From positions 1 to 64,000 of the forward strand of contig NW_024727773.1 in assembly GCF_018991925.1 (NCBI RefSeq): a stretch of 64,000 nucleotides of DNA, in the 5' to 3' direction. This DNA comes from Homarus americanus (lineage: Eukaryota; Arthropoda; Malacostraca; Decapoda; Nephropidae). Shown piece by piece: positions 49,141-61,924 of this stretch. Each line of letters opens with the position of its first letter. Position 1 is the first letter of the stretch. Made by a program: the position numbers and the translations under genes. A model generated the notes under the pieces. The model made no database searches. It worked only from the letters and a program-made list of their open reading frames with translations, and was not told where the DNA came from.

Positions 49141-52100
49141 GGAGTGTCAAAGGTGTACCTGGGGGTATCGGAGTTGTTCCTTGGAGTATCGGAAGGGTAC
49201 CTGGGAGTGTCAGAGGTGAACCTGGGAGTATCAGAGGTGTACCTGGGAGTGTCAGAGGTGTACCAGGGAGTGTCAGGGGTGTAACTGGGAGTGTCAGAGG
49301 TGTAACTGGGAATGTCAGAAGTGAACCAGGAGTGTCAGTGGAGTACTTGGGAGTCTCAAACGTGTACCTGGGAGTATCGGAGGTGTACCTGGGAATATTG
49401 GAGGTGTACCTGTGAGTGTCAGAGGTGTACCTGGCAGTGTCAGAGGGGTACCTGGGAGTATCAGAGATGTACCTGGGAGTGTCGGAGGTGTGCCTGGGAG
49501 TGTGAGAGGTATACCAGGGTGTGAAAGTGTGCCTGGGGAGTGGGGGTGTGCCTGGGGGTGTAGAAGTGTGCCCTGAATGTGAGGTGCACCAGTGTCAGAG
49601 GTGTGCCTGGGGTTCCAGAGATGTGCCTGGGAGTGTCGAGATGTGCCTGGGAGTGTGAGGGGTGTGCCTGTGGGTGTCAGGGGTGTGCCTGAGGTGGGGT
49701 GTGCCTGGGGTGTGTGCAAGGTGTCAGGGGTGTGCCAGGGGTGTCAGGTGGAAACCTGGTGTCAGAGATGTGCCTGGAAGTGTCGGAGGTGTGCCTGGGT
49801 GTGTCAGGGGTGTGCCAGGAGTGCCAGTGGAGTACCTGGGAGTGTCAGAGGTGTGCCCTGGAGTGTCAGAGGTGTATCTGGGGTGTTGGACGTGTACTTG
49901 GGGGTCAGAGGGTGTACCAGGGAATGTCAGAGGGGTACTTGGGGTGTCAGGGGGTGTACCTGGGGAGTGCCAGAGGTGTGCCTGGCAGTGTCTGAGGTGT
50001 GCCTGGCAGTGTCTGAGGTGTGCCTGGGGTATCGGAGGTGTGCCTGGGGTATCGGAAGTGTGCCTGGGGTTTCAGATGTGTGCCTGGGGTATCAGAGGTG
50101 TGCCTGGGAGGGTGAGGTGTGCCTGGGGTGTCTGGGGTGTGACCTGGGAGTGTCAGAGGTATGCCTGGGAGTGTCAGGGGTGTACCAGGGAGTGTCAGTG
50201 GGTACCTGGGAGTGTCAGGAATGTGCCTGGGGTGTCAGAGTGTGCAGAGTGGCAGGGTGTGCCTGGGGTGTCAGAGGTGTACCTGGGAGTGTCGGAGGTG
50301 TGCCTGGAGTGCAAAGTGTGCCTGGGAGTGTCGTGGGTGTACCTGGGTGTAGAACTGTACCTGGGGAGTGTCGGAGGTGTGCCTGGGGAGTGTCGGAGGT
50401 GTGCCTGGGGAATGTCAGAGGTGTGCTTGGGGAGTGTCAGAGGTGTACCTGGGAGTGTCGGAGGTGTGCCTGGGGTGTCGGAGTGTGCCTGGGGTGTCAG
50501 AGGTGTACCTGGGAGTTTCAGCGGTGTGCCTGGGAGTGTCAGAGTGTGCCTGGGGTGTCAGAGGTGTGGCTGGGAGTGTCAGAGGTGCATGGGGGTGACA
50601 GGGAGGTGCCTTGGAGTGTCAGAGGTGTGCCTGGGAGTGTCTGAGGTGTGCCTGGCAGTGTCTGGTGTGCTGGCAGGTGTCTGAGGTGTGCCTGGCAGTG
50701 TCAGCGGTGTGCCTGGGAGGGTCAGCGGTGCACCTGGGGTGGGGGTGTATCAGGGGTGACAGAAGGTACCTGGGGTGTCAGAGGTGTGCCTGAGAGTGTC
50801 AGAGTGTGCCTGGGAGTATCGGAGGTGTACCTGGGGTCAGAGGTGTTCCTGGAAGTGTCAGAGGTGTGCCTGGGAGTGTCAGAGATGTGCCTGGGGAGTG
50901 TCAGAGGTGTGCCTGGGAGTCTTGGACGTGCCTGGGAGTGTCAGAGGTGTACCAGGGAATGTCAGTGGAGAACCTGGGGTGTCAGAGGTGTACCTGGTCG
51001 TGTCGGAGGTGAACCTGGGAGTGTCAGGGGTGTGCAGGGGTGTCAGTGGTGTGCCTGGGAGTGTCAGAGGTGTGCCTGGGAGTATCGAAGGTGTATCTGG
51101 GAGTATCGGAGGTGTGCCTGGGGAGTGTCAGAGGTGTGCCTGGGAGTATCAGAGGTGTACCTGGGGTGTCAGAGGTGTACCTGGGAATATCAGAGGTGTA
51201 CCTGGGAGTGTCTGAGGTGTGCCTGGGTGTCTGAGGTGTGCCTGGCAGTGTCTGAGGTGTGCCTGGCACTGTCAGCAGTGTTTCTGGGAGTGTCACCGGT
51301 GCACCTGGGAGTGTTAGGAGGTGTATCAGGGAGTGACAGAGGTACATAGGGTGTCAGAGGTGTGCCTGGGAGTGTTAGAGGTGTGTCCTGGGGTATAGGA
51401 GGTGTACCTGGGAGTGTCAGAGGTGTGCCTGGGAGTGTCAGGGTGTGCCTGGGTATCAGAGATGTGCCTGGGGTGTCAGAGGTGTGTGTGTGAGTGTTGG
51501 ACGTGTGCCTGGGAGTGTCAGAGGTATACCAGGGGGTGTGAGAAGTGTGCCTGGGATTGTCAGAGGTGTGCCTGAGGTGTGAGAGTGTGCCTGGGGAATG
51601 TGAGGAGGTGTGCCTGGGGTGTCAGAGGTGTGCCTGGGTGCCAGAGATGTGCCTGGGGTGTCAGGATGTGCCTGGGGGTGTGAGAGGTGTGCCTGTGAGT
51701 GTCAGAGGTGTGCCTGGGGTGTGAGGTGTGCCTGGGTGTCAGGGGTGTGCCAGGGGTGTCAGTGGAGAGCCTGGAATGTCAGAGATGTACCTGGAAGTGT
51801 CGGAGGTGTGCCTGGGTGTGTCGTGGGTGTGCCAGGGGTGCCAGTGGTGCCTGGGGTGTCAGAGGTGTGCCTGGGTGTCAGAGGTGTATCTGGGAGTGTT
51901 GGACGTGTGCATGGGGTGTCAGAGGTGTGCCAGGGATGTCAGAGGAGTGGCAGTTTCAGAGGTGTGCAGAGTGTCAGGGTGTGCAGCAGGTGTCAGAGGT
52001 GTGCAGAGTGTCAGAGGTGTGCCTGGGGTGTCAGGAGGTATGCTACAGGGAGTGTGAGGGTGTGCCTGGTGTCAGGAGGTGTGTGCAGGTGTGGAAGTGT

Positions 52101-55100
52101 GCCTGGGTGTCAGGGGGTGTGCCAGGGTGTCAGTGGGTGCCTGGGACGTCAGAGGTGTACCTGGGAGTATCGAAGGTGTACCTGGGAGTATCGGCAGGGT
52201 GTACCTGGGAGTGTCAAAGGTGTACCTGGGAGTATCAGAGGTGTGCCTGGGAGTCAGAGGTGTGCCTGGGAATATCGGAGGTGTTAAGGAATATCGGAGG
52301 TGTGCCAGGGCGTGTCAGAGGTGTGCACCAGGGTCTCTGGGGTGGACCAAGAGTGTCAGAGGAGAACCTGGGAGTGTCAGAGGTGTACCTGGGAATTATC
52401 GGAGTGTACCTGGGAGTATCGGAAGTGTACTGGGAGTGTCAGATGTGTACTGGGAGTATCAGAGGTGTACCTGGGAGTGTGAGAGTGTGCCTGGGGTGTC
52501 TGGGGTGTGCAGGGGTGTCAGTGGAGTGCCTGGGGTCAGAGATGTGTGCCTGGAGTGTCAGAGGTGTGCCTGGGGAGTATCAGAGGTGTGCCTGGGGTGT
52601 CAGAGGTGTGCCTGGGGTGTCGGAGGTGTATGGAGTGCAAAGTGTGCCTGGGAGTGTCATGGGTGTGCAGAGTGTAAGAACCTAGGTGTTGGAGGTGTGC
52701 CTGGGTGTGGAGGTGTGCCTGGGGAATGTCAGAGGTGTGCTTGGGGGGTGTCAGAGGTGTGCCTGGGGTGTCGGAGGTGCCTGGGTGTGGGGTGTGCCTG
52801 GGGTGTCGGAGGTGTGCCTGGGGAGTGTCAGGAGGTGTGCCTGGGGTGTCAGGGTGTGCCTGGGAGTTTCAGCAGGTGTGCCTGGGGTGTCTGGGGTGTG
52901 CCTGGGGGTGTCAGAGGTGTGGCTGGGGAGTGTCAGAGGTGCACTTGGGGAGTGACAGAGGTGCAGCTGGGTGTCGAGGTGTGCCTGGGGTGTCTGAGGT
53001 GTGCCGCAGTGTCTGGTGTGCCTGGTGTCTGAGGTGTGCCTGGCAGTGTCAGCGGTGTGCCTGGAGGGTCAGCGGTGCACCTGGGTGTTGAGGTGTATCA
53101 GGGGAGTGACAGAGGAGTGCCTGGGGTGTCAGAGGTGTGCCTGGGGTGTCAGAGGTGTGCCTGGGAGTATCGGAGGTGTACCTGCAGTGTCAGAGGTGTG
53201 CCTGGGAGTGTCAGAGGTGTGCCTGGGGTGTCAGAGATGTGCCTGGGAGTGTCAGAGGTGTACCAGGGATGTCAGTGGAGAACCTGGGAGTGTCAGAGGT
53301 GTGCCTGGTAGTGTCGGGAGGTGTGCCTGGGAGTGTCAGGGGGTGTGCCAGGGAGTGTCAGTGGAGTAACTGGGGTGTCAGAGGTGTGCCTGGGGAGTAT
53401 CGAAGGTGTATCTGGGAGTATCGGAGGTGTGCCTGGGAGTGTCGGAGATGTGTGCCTGGGAGTGTCACAGGTGTGCCAGTGTAGAGGTGTGCAAGTGTAA
53501 GAGGTGTACATGGGATTGTCAGGGGTGTACCTGGGGTGTCAGAGGTGTGACTGGGAGTGTCAGGCGTGTGCCTGGGAGTGTCAGGAGGTGTAACTGGGGA
53601 GTGTCAGAGGTGTGCCTGGGAGTGTCAGGAGGTGTGCCTGGGAGTGTCAGAGATGTGCCAGGGCGTGTCAGAGGTGTGCCTGGGAGTCTCAGAGGTGAAC
53701 CAAGAGTGTCAGAGGCGTACCTGGGAGTGTCAGAGGTGTGCCTGGGGTATCAGAGTTGTTCCTGGGAGAATCAGGTGTGCCTGGGGAGTGTCAGGGGTGA
53801 ACCTTGGAGTATTAGAGGTGTGCCTGGGGTGTCAGGGTGTGCCAGGGGAGTGTCAGGGGTGTAACTGGGAGTGTCAGAGGTGTGCCTGGGTTTCAGCGGT
53901 GTGCCTGGGGTGTCTGAGGGTGTACCTGGGGAGTGTCAGAGGTGTGGCTGGGAGTGTCAGAGGTGCTTGGGGGTGTCAGAGGTGCACCTTGGGTGTCAGA
54001 AGGTGTGCCTGGGGTGTCTGGTGTACCTGGCAGTGTCTGAGGGTGTGCCTGGCAGTGTCTGGTGTGCCTGGCAGTGTCAGGCGGTGTGCCTGGGAGGTCA
54101 GCGGTGCACCTGGGGAGTGTCGGAGGTGTGCCTGGAAGTGCAGGTGTGCCTGGGGTGTCGTGGGTGTGCCTGGGGAGTGTGGGGCTGTGCCTGGGAGTGT
54201 CAGGAGGTGTGCCTGGGAGTGTCGGAGGTGTACCTGGGAATGTCAGAGGTGTGCCTGAGGAGTGTCAGGGGTGTGCCTGGGAGTGTCAGGAGGTGTGCCT
54301 GGGGTGTCGGAGGTGTGCCTGGGGATGTCAGGTGTGCCTGGGAGTTTCAGCGGTGTGCCTGGGAGTGTCTGAGGGTGTGCCTGGGGTGTCAGAGGTGGCT
54401 GGGGAGTGTCAGAGGTGCACCTGGGAGTGACAAGGGTGCACCTTGGGTCATCAGGTGTGCCTGGGGTGTCTGGGGTGTACCTGGCAGTGTCTGGGTGTAC
54501 CTGGCAGTGTCAGGTGTGCCTGGCAGTGTCAGCGGTGTGCCTGGGAGGGTCAGCGGTGCACCTGGGGGTTAGAGGTGTATCAGGGTGACAGAAGAGTACT
54601 GGAGTGTCAGAGGTGTGCCTGAGAGTGTCAGGAGGTGTGCCTGGGGTATCAGGAGGTGTGCCTGGGAGTGTCAGAGGTGTGCCTGGGAGTGTCAGAGGTG
54701 TGCCTGGGTGTCAGGGAATGTGCCTGGGAGTGTCAGAGGTGTACCTGGGAGTCTTGGACGTGTGTGCCTGGGTGTCAGGGGTGTGCAGGGAATGTCAGTG
54801 GAGAACCTGGGAGTGTCAGGGGTGTGCCTGGTCGTGTCAGGTGTACCTGGGGTGTCAGGGGTGTGCCAGGGGTGTCAGTGGTGTGCCTGGGGTGTCAGAG
54901 GTGTGCCTGGGGGTTATCGGAGGTGTATCTCGGGAGTATCAGTGTGCCTGGGAGTGTCAGAGGTGTACCTGGGTATCAGAGGTGTGCCTGGGAGTGTCAG
55001 GGGTGTACCTGGGATATCAGAGGTGTGCCTGGAGTGTCTGAGGTGCCTGGCAGTGTCTGGTGTGCCTGGCAGTGTCTGAGGTGTACCTGGCACTGTCAGG

Positions 55101-58100
55101 GTGTTTGCAGAGTGTCACCGGTGGCACCTGGTGTTAGAGGTGTATCAGGGGTGAAGAGGAGTACATAGGGTGTCAGAGGTGTGCCTGGGGAGTGTTAGAG
55201 GTGTGCCTGGGAGTATCGGAGGTGTACCTGGGGAGTGTCAGAGGTGTGCCTGGGGAGTGTCAGAGGTGTGCCTGGGAGTGTCAGAGATGTGCACCAAGTG
55301 TCAGAGGTGTATGTGTGAGTGTTGGACGTGTGCCTGGGGAGTGTCAGAGGTATGCCAGGAGTGTGAGAGTGTGCCTGGGGTGTCAGAGTGTGCCTGAGGT
55401 GTGAGAAGTGTGCAGAGATGTGAGGGAGTGTGCCAGGTGTCAGGGGTATGCCTGGGGTGCCAGGATGTGCCTGGGGTGTCAGAGATGTGCAGGGGGTGTG
55501 AGAGGTGTGCCTGTGGTGTCAGAGGTGTGCCTGGGGTGTGAGGGGTGTGCCTGGGGTGTCAGGTGTGCCAGGGGTGTCAGTGGAGAGGCCTGGGGTGTCA
55601 GAGATGTGCCTGGAAGTGTCGGAGGTGTGCCTGGGTGTGTCATGGGTGAACCAGGGTGCCAGTGGAGTGCCTGGGGTGTCAGGGTGTGCCCTGGGTGTCA
55701 GAGGTGTGTCTGGGGTGGACGTGTGCATGGGAGTGTCAGAGGTGTACAGGGATGTCAGGAGTGCTTGGGGTGTCAGGGAGGTGCAGGGGTGTCAGAGGTG
55801 TGCCTTGGAGTGTCAGGGTGTGCCTGGGGAGTGTCAGGTGTGCCTGGGGTGTGGGAGGTGTGCAGGTGAGAGTGTGCCTGGGGTGTCAGGGTGTACTGGG
55901 GTGTGAAGTGTGCCTGGGGAGTGTCAGGGGTGTGCCAAGGAGTGTCAGTGGGTGCCTGGGAGTGTCAGAGGTGTGCCTGGGGGTTATCGAAGGTGTGCCT
56001 GGGAGTATCGGCAGTGTACCTGGGAATTGTCAAGGTGTGCCTGGGAGTATCAGAGGGTGTACCTGGGAGTGTCAGAGGTGTACCTGGGGAATATCGAGAG
56101 GTGTGCCTGGGATATCATCTGAGGTGTGCAGGGCGTGTCAGGTGTACCTGGAGTCTGAGGTGGGGCAGAGTGTCAGAGGAGACACTGGGAGTGTCAGAGG
56201 TGTACTGGGTATCGAGGTGTGCCTGGGGTATCAGGTGTACTGGGGTGTCAGATGTGTACCTGGGGATTATCAGGTGTGCCTGAGTTGGGAAGTGTGCCTG
56301 GGGGTGTCTGGGGTGTGCCTGGGAGTGTGGGGTATGGGGTGTCAGGGGTGTGCCAGGGTGTCAGTGGGTGCCTGGGGTGTCAGAGATGTACCTGGGGTGT
56401 CAGAGGTGTGCCTGGGGTATCAGAGGTGTGCCGGAGTGTCAGGCCTGGGAGTGTCGAGTGTACTGGAAGTGCAAAAAGTGTGCCTGGGAGTGTCGTAGGT
56501 GTGCCAGTGTAGAACTGTGCCTGGGGTGTGTCAGGCAGGTGTGCCTGGGGAATGTCAGGGTGTGCCTGGGGTGTGAGGTGTGCCTGGGGAGTGTCAGGTG
56601 TACCTGAGGAGTGTAAGTGTGCCTGGGGTGTCGGAGGTGTGCCTGGGAGTGTCGGAGGTGTGCCTGGGGTGTCAGAGGTGTACCTGGAGTTTCAGCGGTG
56701 TGCCTGGGAGTGTCTGAGGTGTACCTGGGGAGTGTCAGAGGTGGCTGGGGTGTCAGAGGTGCACTTGGGGTGACAGGGTGCACCTTGGAGTCGAGGTGTG
56801 CCTGGGGGTGTCTGGTGTACCGCAGTGTCTGAGGTGTACCTGGCAGTGTCTGGGGTGTAGCACTGGGAGTGTCAGCGGTGTGCCTGGGAGGTCAGCGGTG
56901 CTGCAGGAGTGTTGGAGTGTATCAGGGGTGACAGAGGAGTGCCTGGGGTGTCAGAGGTGGCCTAGGGTGTCAGAGGTGTGCCTGGGATTATCGGAGGTGT
57001 ACCTGCAGTGTCAGAGGTGGCCTGTGGGTGTCAGAGGTGTGCCTGGGGTGTCAGAGATGTGCCTGGGGAGTGTCAGAGGTGTGCAGGGAATGTCAGTGGA
57101 GAACCTGGGGAGTGTCAGAGGTGTACCTGGTAGTGTCGGAGGTGTGCCTGGGGAGTGTCAGGGTGTGCAGGGAGTGTCAGTGGAGTACCTGGGGAGTGTC
57201 AGAGGTGTACCTGGGAGTATCGAGGTGTATCTGGGAGTATCGGAGGTGTGACCAAGTGTCGGAGATGTGCCTGGGAGTGTCAGGGTGTGCCTGGGAGTGT
57301 AAGGGTGTGCCTGGGGGTGTGGGGTGTGCATGGGATTGTCAGGGGTGTACCTGGGAATGTCAGGGGTGTAACTGGGAGGTCAGGCGTGTGGCTGGAAGTG
57401 TCGGAGAGGTGTAGCTGGGAGTGTCAGAGGGTGTGCCTGGAGTGTAGAGTGTGCCTGGGGAGTGTCCAGAGATGTGCCAGGGAGGAATACCTGGGAGTGT
57501 GGGGTGGCAGGGTGTCAGTGGTGCCTGGGAGTGTCAAGGTGTGCCTGGGGAGTATCGTAGGTGTGCTGGAATATCGGAGGTTACCTGCGAATGGATGTGT
57601 GCAGGGGAGTGTCAGAGGTGTACCTGGGGTCTCAGAAGTGAACCAAGGAGTGTCAGAGGGTACCTGGGAGTGTTACAAGGTGCAGGTTGTCAGGTGCCTG
57701 GCAGTGTCAGAGGTGTGCCTGGGAGTGTCAGAGATGTACCTGGGAGTGTCAGAGGTGTATCTGGGAGTGTCGGACATGTGCCTGGGGTGTCAGAAGTGTA
57801 CCAGGGGAATGTCAGTGGAGTGGCAGGGTGTCAGAGGTGTACCTGGGAGTGTCAGAGGTGTGCACCTGGGGTGTCAGAGGTGCCTTGGGGTGTCAGAGTT
57901 CACCTTGGAGTGTCTGAGGTGTGCCTGGTGTCTGGTGTGCCTGGCGGTGTCTGGGGTGTGCCTGGAAGTGTCTGGGGTGTGCATGGCGGTGTCAGCGGTG
58001 GCACCTGGGTGTGGGGTGTATCAGGGGAGTGACAGAGGTACAAGTGTCAGAGGGTGTGCCGAGGTGAGGTGCTGTGCCGGTTTCTGCGGTGTGCCTGGGG

Positions 58101-61100
58101 TGTCATGGGTGTGCCTGGGGAGTGTCAGGTGTGCCTGGGGTGTCAGAGGTGTGCCTGGGAGTGTCGGAGGTGTGCCTGGGGTGTGTGAGGAGTGTGCCTG
58201 GGCATGTCGGAGGTGTGCTTGGGGTGTCGGAGTGTGCCTGGCAGTGTCAGTGGTGTGACTCTGGTGTCAGAGGTGTACCAGGGATGTCAGTTGATACCTG
58301 GGGAGTGTCAAGGTGTGCACGGGAGTGTCAGAGGTGTGCCTGGGGTGTCAGAGGTGTGCCTGGGGAGTGTCAGAGGTGTGTGGGAGTGTCAGAGGTGTTT
58401 AGGGAGTGTCCTAGGTGTGTGACGGAGTGTAAGAAGTGTGCCTGGGTGCTGGAGGTGTGCCTGGGGTGTTGGAGGTGTGCCTGGGAGTGTCAGAGGTGTG
58501 CTTGGGGAGTGTCAGGGGTGTGCCTGGGATTGTAAGAAGTGTGCCTGGGGTGTCAGCGGTGTGCCTGGGGAGTGTCTGAGATGAACCTCAGGTGTGAGAG
58601 GGGGTGTGCCTGGGAGTGTCAGAGGGTGCTTGGGGGTGTCGAGAGGTTCTTGGGGTGTCAGGGGTGTGCCTGGGGAGTGTCTGGGGTGTGCCTGGGGGTG
58701 TCTGAGGTGGCCCTGGAGTGTCAGAGGTGTACCTGGGTGTCAGGGGTGTGCCTGGGAGTGTCAGGGTGTACCTGGCAGTGTCAGCGGTGTGCCTGGGAGT
58801 GTTAGAGGTGTGTCAGGGGTGACAGAGGGTACTGGGAGTGTCAGAGGTGTGCCTGGGGTGAGTGCTGTGCCTGGGGTTTCTGCGGTGTACCTGGGGTGTC
58901 ATGGGTGTGCCTGGGGAGTGTCAGAGTGTGCCTGGGGTGTCAGAGGTGTACCTGGGGTGTCAGAGGTGTGCCAGGGAGTCTCAGAGGTATGCTGCAGGAG
59001 TGTCGGAGGTGTGCCTGGGAGTGTCTGGGGTGTATCTGGGGAGTATCTGGGGTGTACCTGGGAGTGTCTGGGTGTGCCTGGGGAGTGTCAGAGGTGTGCC
59101 AGAGTGTCAGGTGTGCCTGGGGTGTCAGGGGTGTGCAGGGGGTGTCAGTGGTGGGGTGTCAGGAGGTGTGCCTGGGGTGTCAGAGGTGCACCTAGGGTGT
59201 CGGAGGTGTGCCTGGGGTGTGAGAGGTGTGCCTGGGCATGTCGGAGGTGTGGGGAGTGTCGGAGGTGTGCCTGGCAGTGTCAGTGGTGTGGCTGGGGGTG
59301 TCAGGAGGTGCCAGGGAATGTCAGTTAGTGCCTGGGGTGTCAAGGTGTGCCTGGAGTGTCAGGGGTGTGCCTGGGGTGTCAGAGGTGTGCCTGGAGTGTC
59401 AGAGGTGTGCCTGGGGAGTGTCAGAGGTGTGCTGGGGTCAGAGGTGTGCCTGGGGTGTGGGGTGTGCCTGGGGAGTGTCTGAGGTGTGCCTGGGGAGTGT
59501 CAGGGGAGAATCAGGGGGGTGAAAGAGGTGTACCTGGGAGTGTCCAGAGGTGTACCAGGGTGTCTGGGGGTGTGCCTGGGGAGTGTCAGAGGGTGTACCT
59601 AGGAGTATCGGGAGGTTTACCTGGAAGTGTCAGGTTGTGCATACCTGGGAATGTCGGAGGCGGACCTGGGAGTGTTCAGAGGTGTACCTGGAGTATCAGA
59701 GGTGTACTGGGAGAGTCAGAGGTGTGCCTGGGAATGTCAGGGGTATACCAGGGGAGTGTCAGTGAGGCACCTGGGAGTCTCAAGGTGTACCTGGGGAGTA
59801 TCAGGTGTACCTAGGGCATATCGGAGGTTACCTGGGTATATCGGAGGTGTGCCAGGGAGTGTCAGAGGTGTGCCTGGTCTCAGAAGTGAACAGAGTGTCC
59901 AGAGGTACCTGGGGAGTGTCAGAGGTGTGCCAGGGAGTTTCAGTGAAGTACCTGGGGTCTCAAAGGTGTGCCTGGGAGTGTCAGAGGGTGTGCCTGGGAA
60001 TATCCGGAGGTGTGCCTGGGGAATGTCGGAGGTACCTGGGAGTGTCAGGGGGGCACCTGGCAGTGTCAGGAGGTGTGCCTGGGAGTGTCAGAGATGTGCC
60101 TGGGAGTGTCAGAGGTGTATCAGGAGTGTCGGACGTGTGCCTGGGGTGTCAGAAGTGTACCAGGGAATGTCAGTATGAGTACTTGGGGAGTGTCAGAGAG
60201 AGGTGCCTGGGGAGTGTCAAGAGAAGTACCTGGGGAGTGTCAGAGGTGTACCAGGGGAATTATCTGAGGTGTGCCTAGGAGTGTCGGGAGGTGTTCCTGG
60301 GAGTGTGAGAAGTGTGCCTGGGCGTGTCGGAGGTGTGCTTGGGGTGTCGGAGGTGTGCCTGGCAGTATCACAGGGTGTACCTGGGAGAGTCAGAGGAGGT
60401 GTGCCTGGGAATGTCAGGGGTATACCAAGGAGTGTCAGTGAAGTACCTGGAGTCTCAAGGTGTGCTGGGGAGTATCGGAGGTGTACCTGGGAATATCGGA
60501 GGTTACCTGGGAATATCGGATGTGTACCAGGGAGTGTCATAGGTGTACCTGGGGAGACTCAGAAGTGAACCAGGTACCTGGAGTCTCAGAAGGAACCAGG
60601 GATTGTCAAGAGTACCTGGGAGTGTCAGAGGTGTACCAGGGAGTGTCAGTGAAGTACCTGGGAGTCTCAAAGGTGTACCTGGGAGTATCAGAGGTGTACC
60701 TGGGAATATCGGAGGTGCCTGGGAATATCGGAGGTGTACCTGGGAGGTCAGAGCTGTACCTGGCAGTGTCGAGAAGTGTACCAGGGAATGTCAGGAGTAC
60801 TTGGGAGGGTCAGAGGTGTACCTGGGAGGTCAGAGGTGTACCTTGGAGTGTCAGAGGTTTACCTGGGAGTGTCAGAGGTGTACTGGGGTGTGGAGTGTAC
60901 CTGGGAGTGTGAAGTGTACCTGGGCGTGTCGGAGGTGTGCATGGGAGTGTCGGAGGTGTACCTGGCAGTGTCGCGGTGTGCCTGGGAGTGTCAGAGGTGT
61001 GCCTGGGGTGTCAGGGGTGGCACTGGGAGTGTCAGGGGTGTGCCAGGGAGTGTCAGTGGGTACCTGGGGTGTAGAGTGTGCGAGTGTCGGAGATGTACCC

Positions 61101-61891
61101 GAGTGTCGGAGGAGTACCCGGAGTGTCAGAGGTGTGCTTGGGAGTGTGAGGTGTGCCTGGGAGTGTCAGCAGTGTACCTGGGAGTGTCTGGGGTGTGCCA
61201 GGGGGTGTCAGAGGTGTGCCTGGGAGTGTCAGAGTGCTTGAGGTGTCAGAGGTGCCTCCGGGTGACTGAGGTGTGCCTGGGAGTGTCTGAGGTGTACCTG
61301 GCAGTGTCTGGGGTGTACCTGGCAGTGTCTGGGGTGTGCTGGCAGTGTCAGCGGTGTGCATGGGAGTGTCAGCGGTGTGCCTGGGGTGTTAGACGTGTAT
61401 CAGGGGGTGACAGAGGGAGTGCCTGGGGTGTCAGAGGTGTGCCTGGGGTGTGAGGTGTGCCTGGGAGTGTCTGCGGGTGTGCCTGGGGAGTGTCAGAGGT
61501 GTGCCTGCAGTGTCAGGGGTGTACCAGGGACTGTCAGTGGGTGCCTGGGGTGGGGTGTACCTGGGAGTGTCAGAGGTGTGCCTGGGGAGTGTCAGGGTGT
61601 GCCAGGGGAGTGTCAGAGGGTGTGCCTCGGGAGTGTCGGGTGTGCCTGGGGGTGTCTGGGGTGTATCTGGGAGTGTCTGGGGTGTGCCTGGGGAGTGTCT
61701 GAGGTGTGCCTGGGGTGTCAGAGGTGTGCCTGGGGTTTCAGAGGTGTGCCTGGGGTGTCAGGGGTGTGCCAGGGTGGTGGGTACTGGGGAGTGTCAGAGG
61801 GTGTACCTGGGAGTGTCAGGAGGTGTACATGGTGTCAGAGGTGTACCTGGCAGTGTCAGCGGTGTGCCTGGGGAGTGTCAGAGGTGTGCCT

Positions 61892-61924
61892 GGGGTGTCT
61901 GGGGTGTGCCTGGGGTGTCTGGGG
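61892..61924 (+). other. Strong potential G-quadruplex motif
   Basis: Four GGGG tracts (61892-61895, 61901-61904, 61912-61915, 61921-61924) with loops of 5, 7 and 5 nt. Among the G-run clusters I read, this has the longest tracts and shortest loops. Confidence 0.7.

Larger units (their letters stand above)
48132..49500 (+). repeat. Cleanest part of the array, reference higher-order block
   Basis: Nearly every unit is exactly 21 bp. The order of variants can be read directly: GAAGTGCAAAAAG then GTGTCGTAGG (48240-48270), GTTTCAG (about 48450), GTGGCTGGG (48508), GCACTTGGGAGTGACAG (about 48525), three CCTGGCAGTGTC units (48590-48645), GTTAGAGGTGTATCAGGG (about 48682), GTTGGACG (about 48870), CCAGGGAATGTCAG (about 48905), AATATCGG with CGTGTCAG and GTCTCAGAGGTGAACC (49045-49115), and two GTAACTGG units (49280-49310). 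Recognisable pieces recur throughout the window, usually shortened. Confidence 0.85.
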
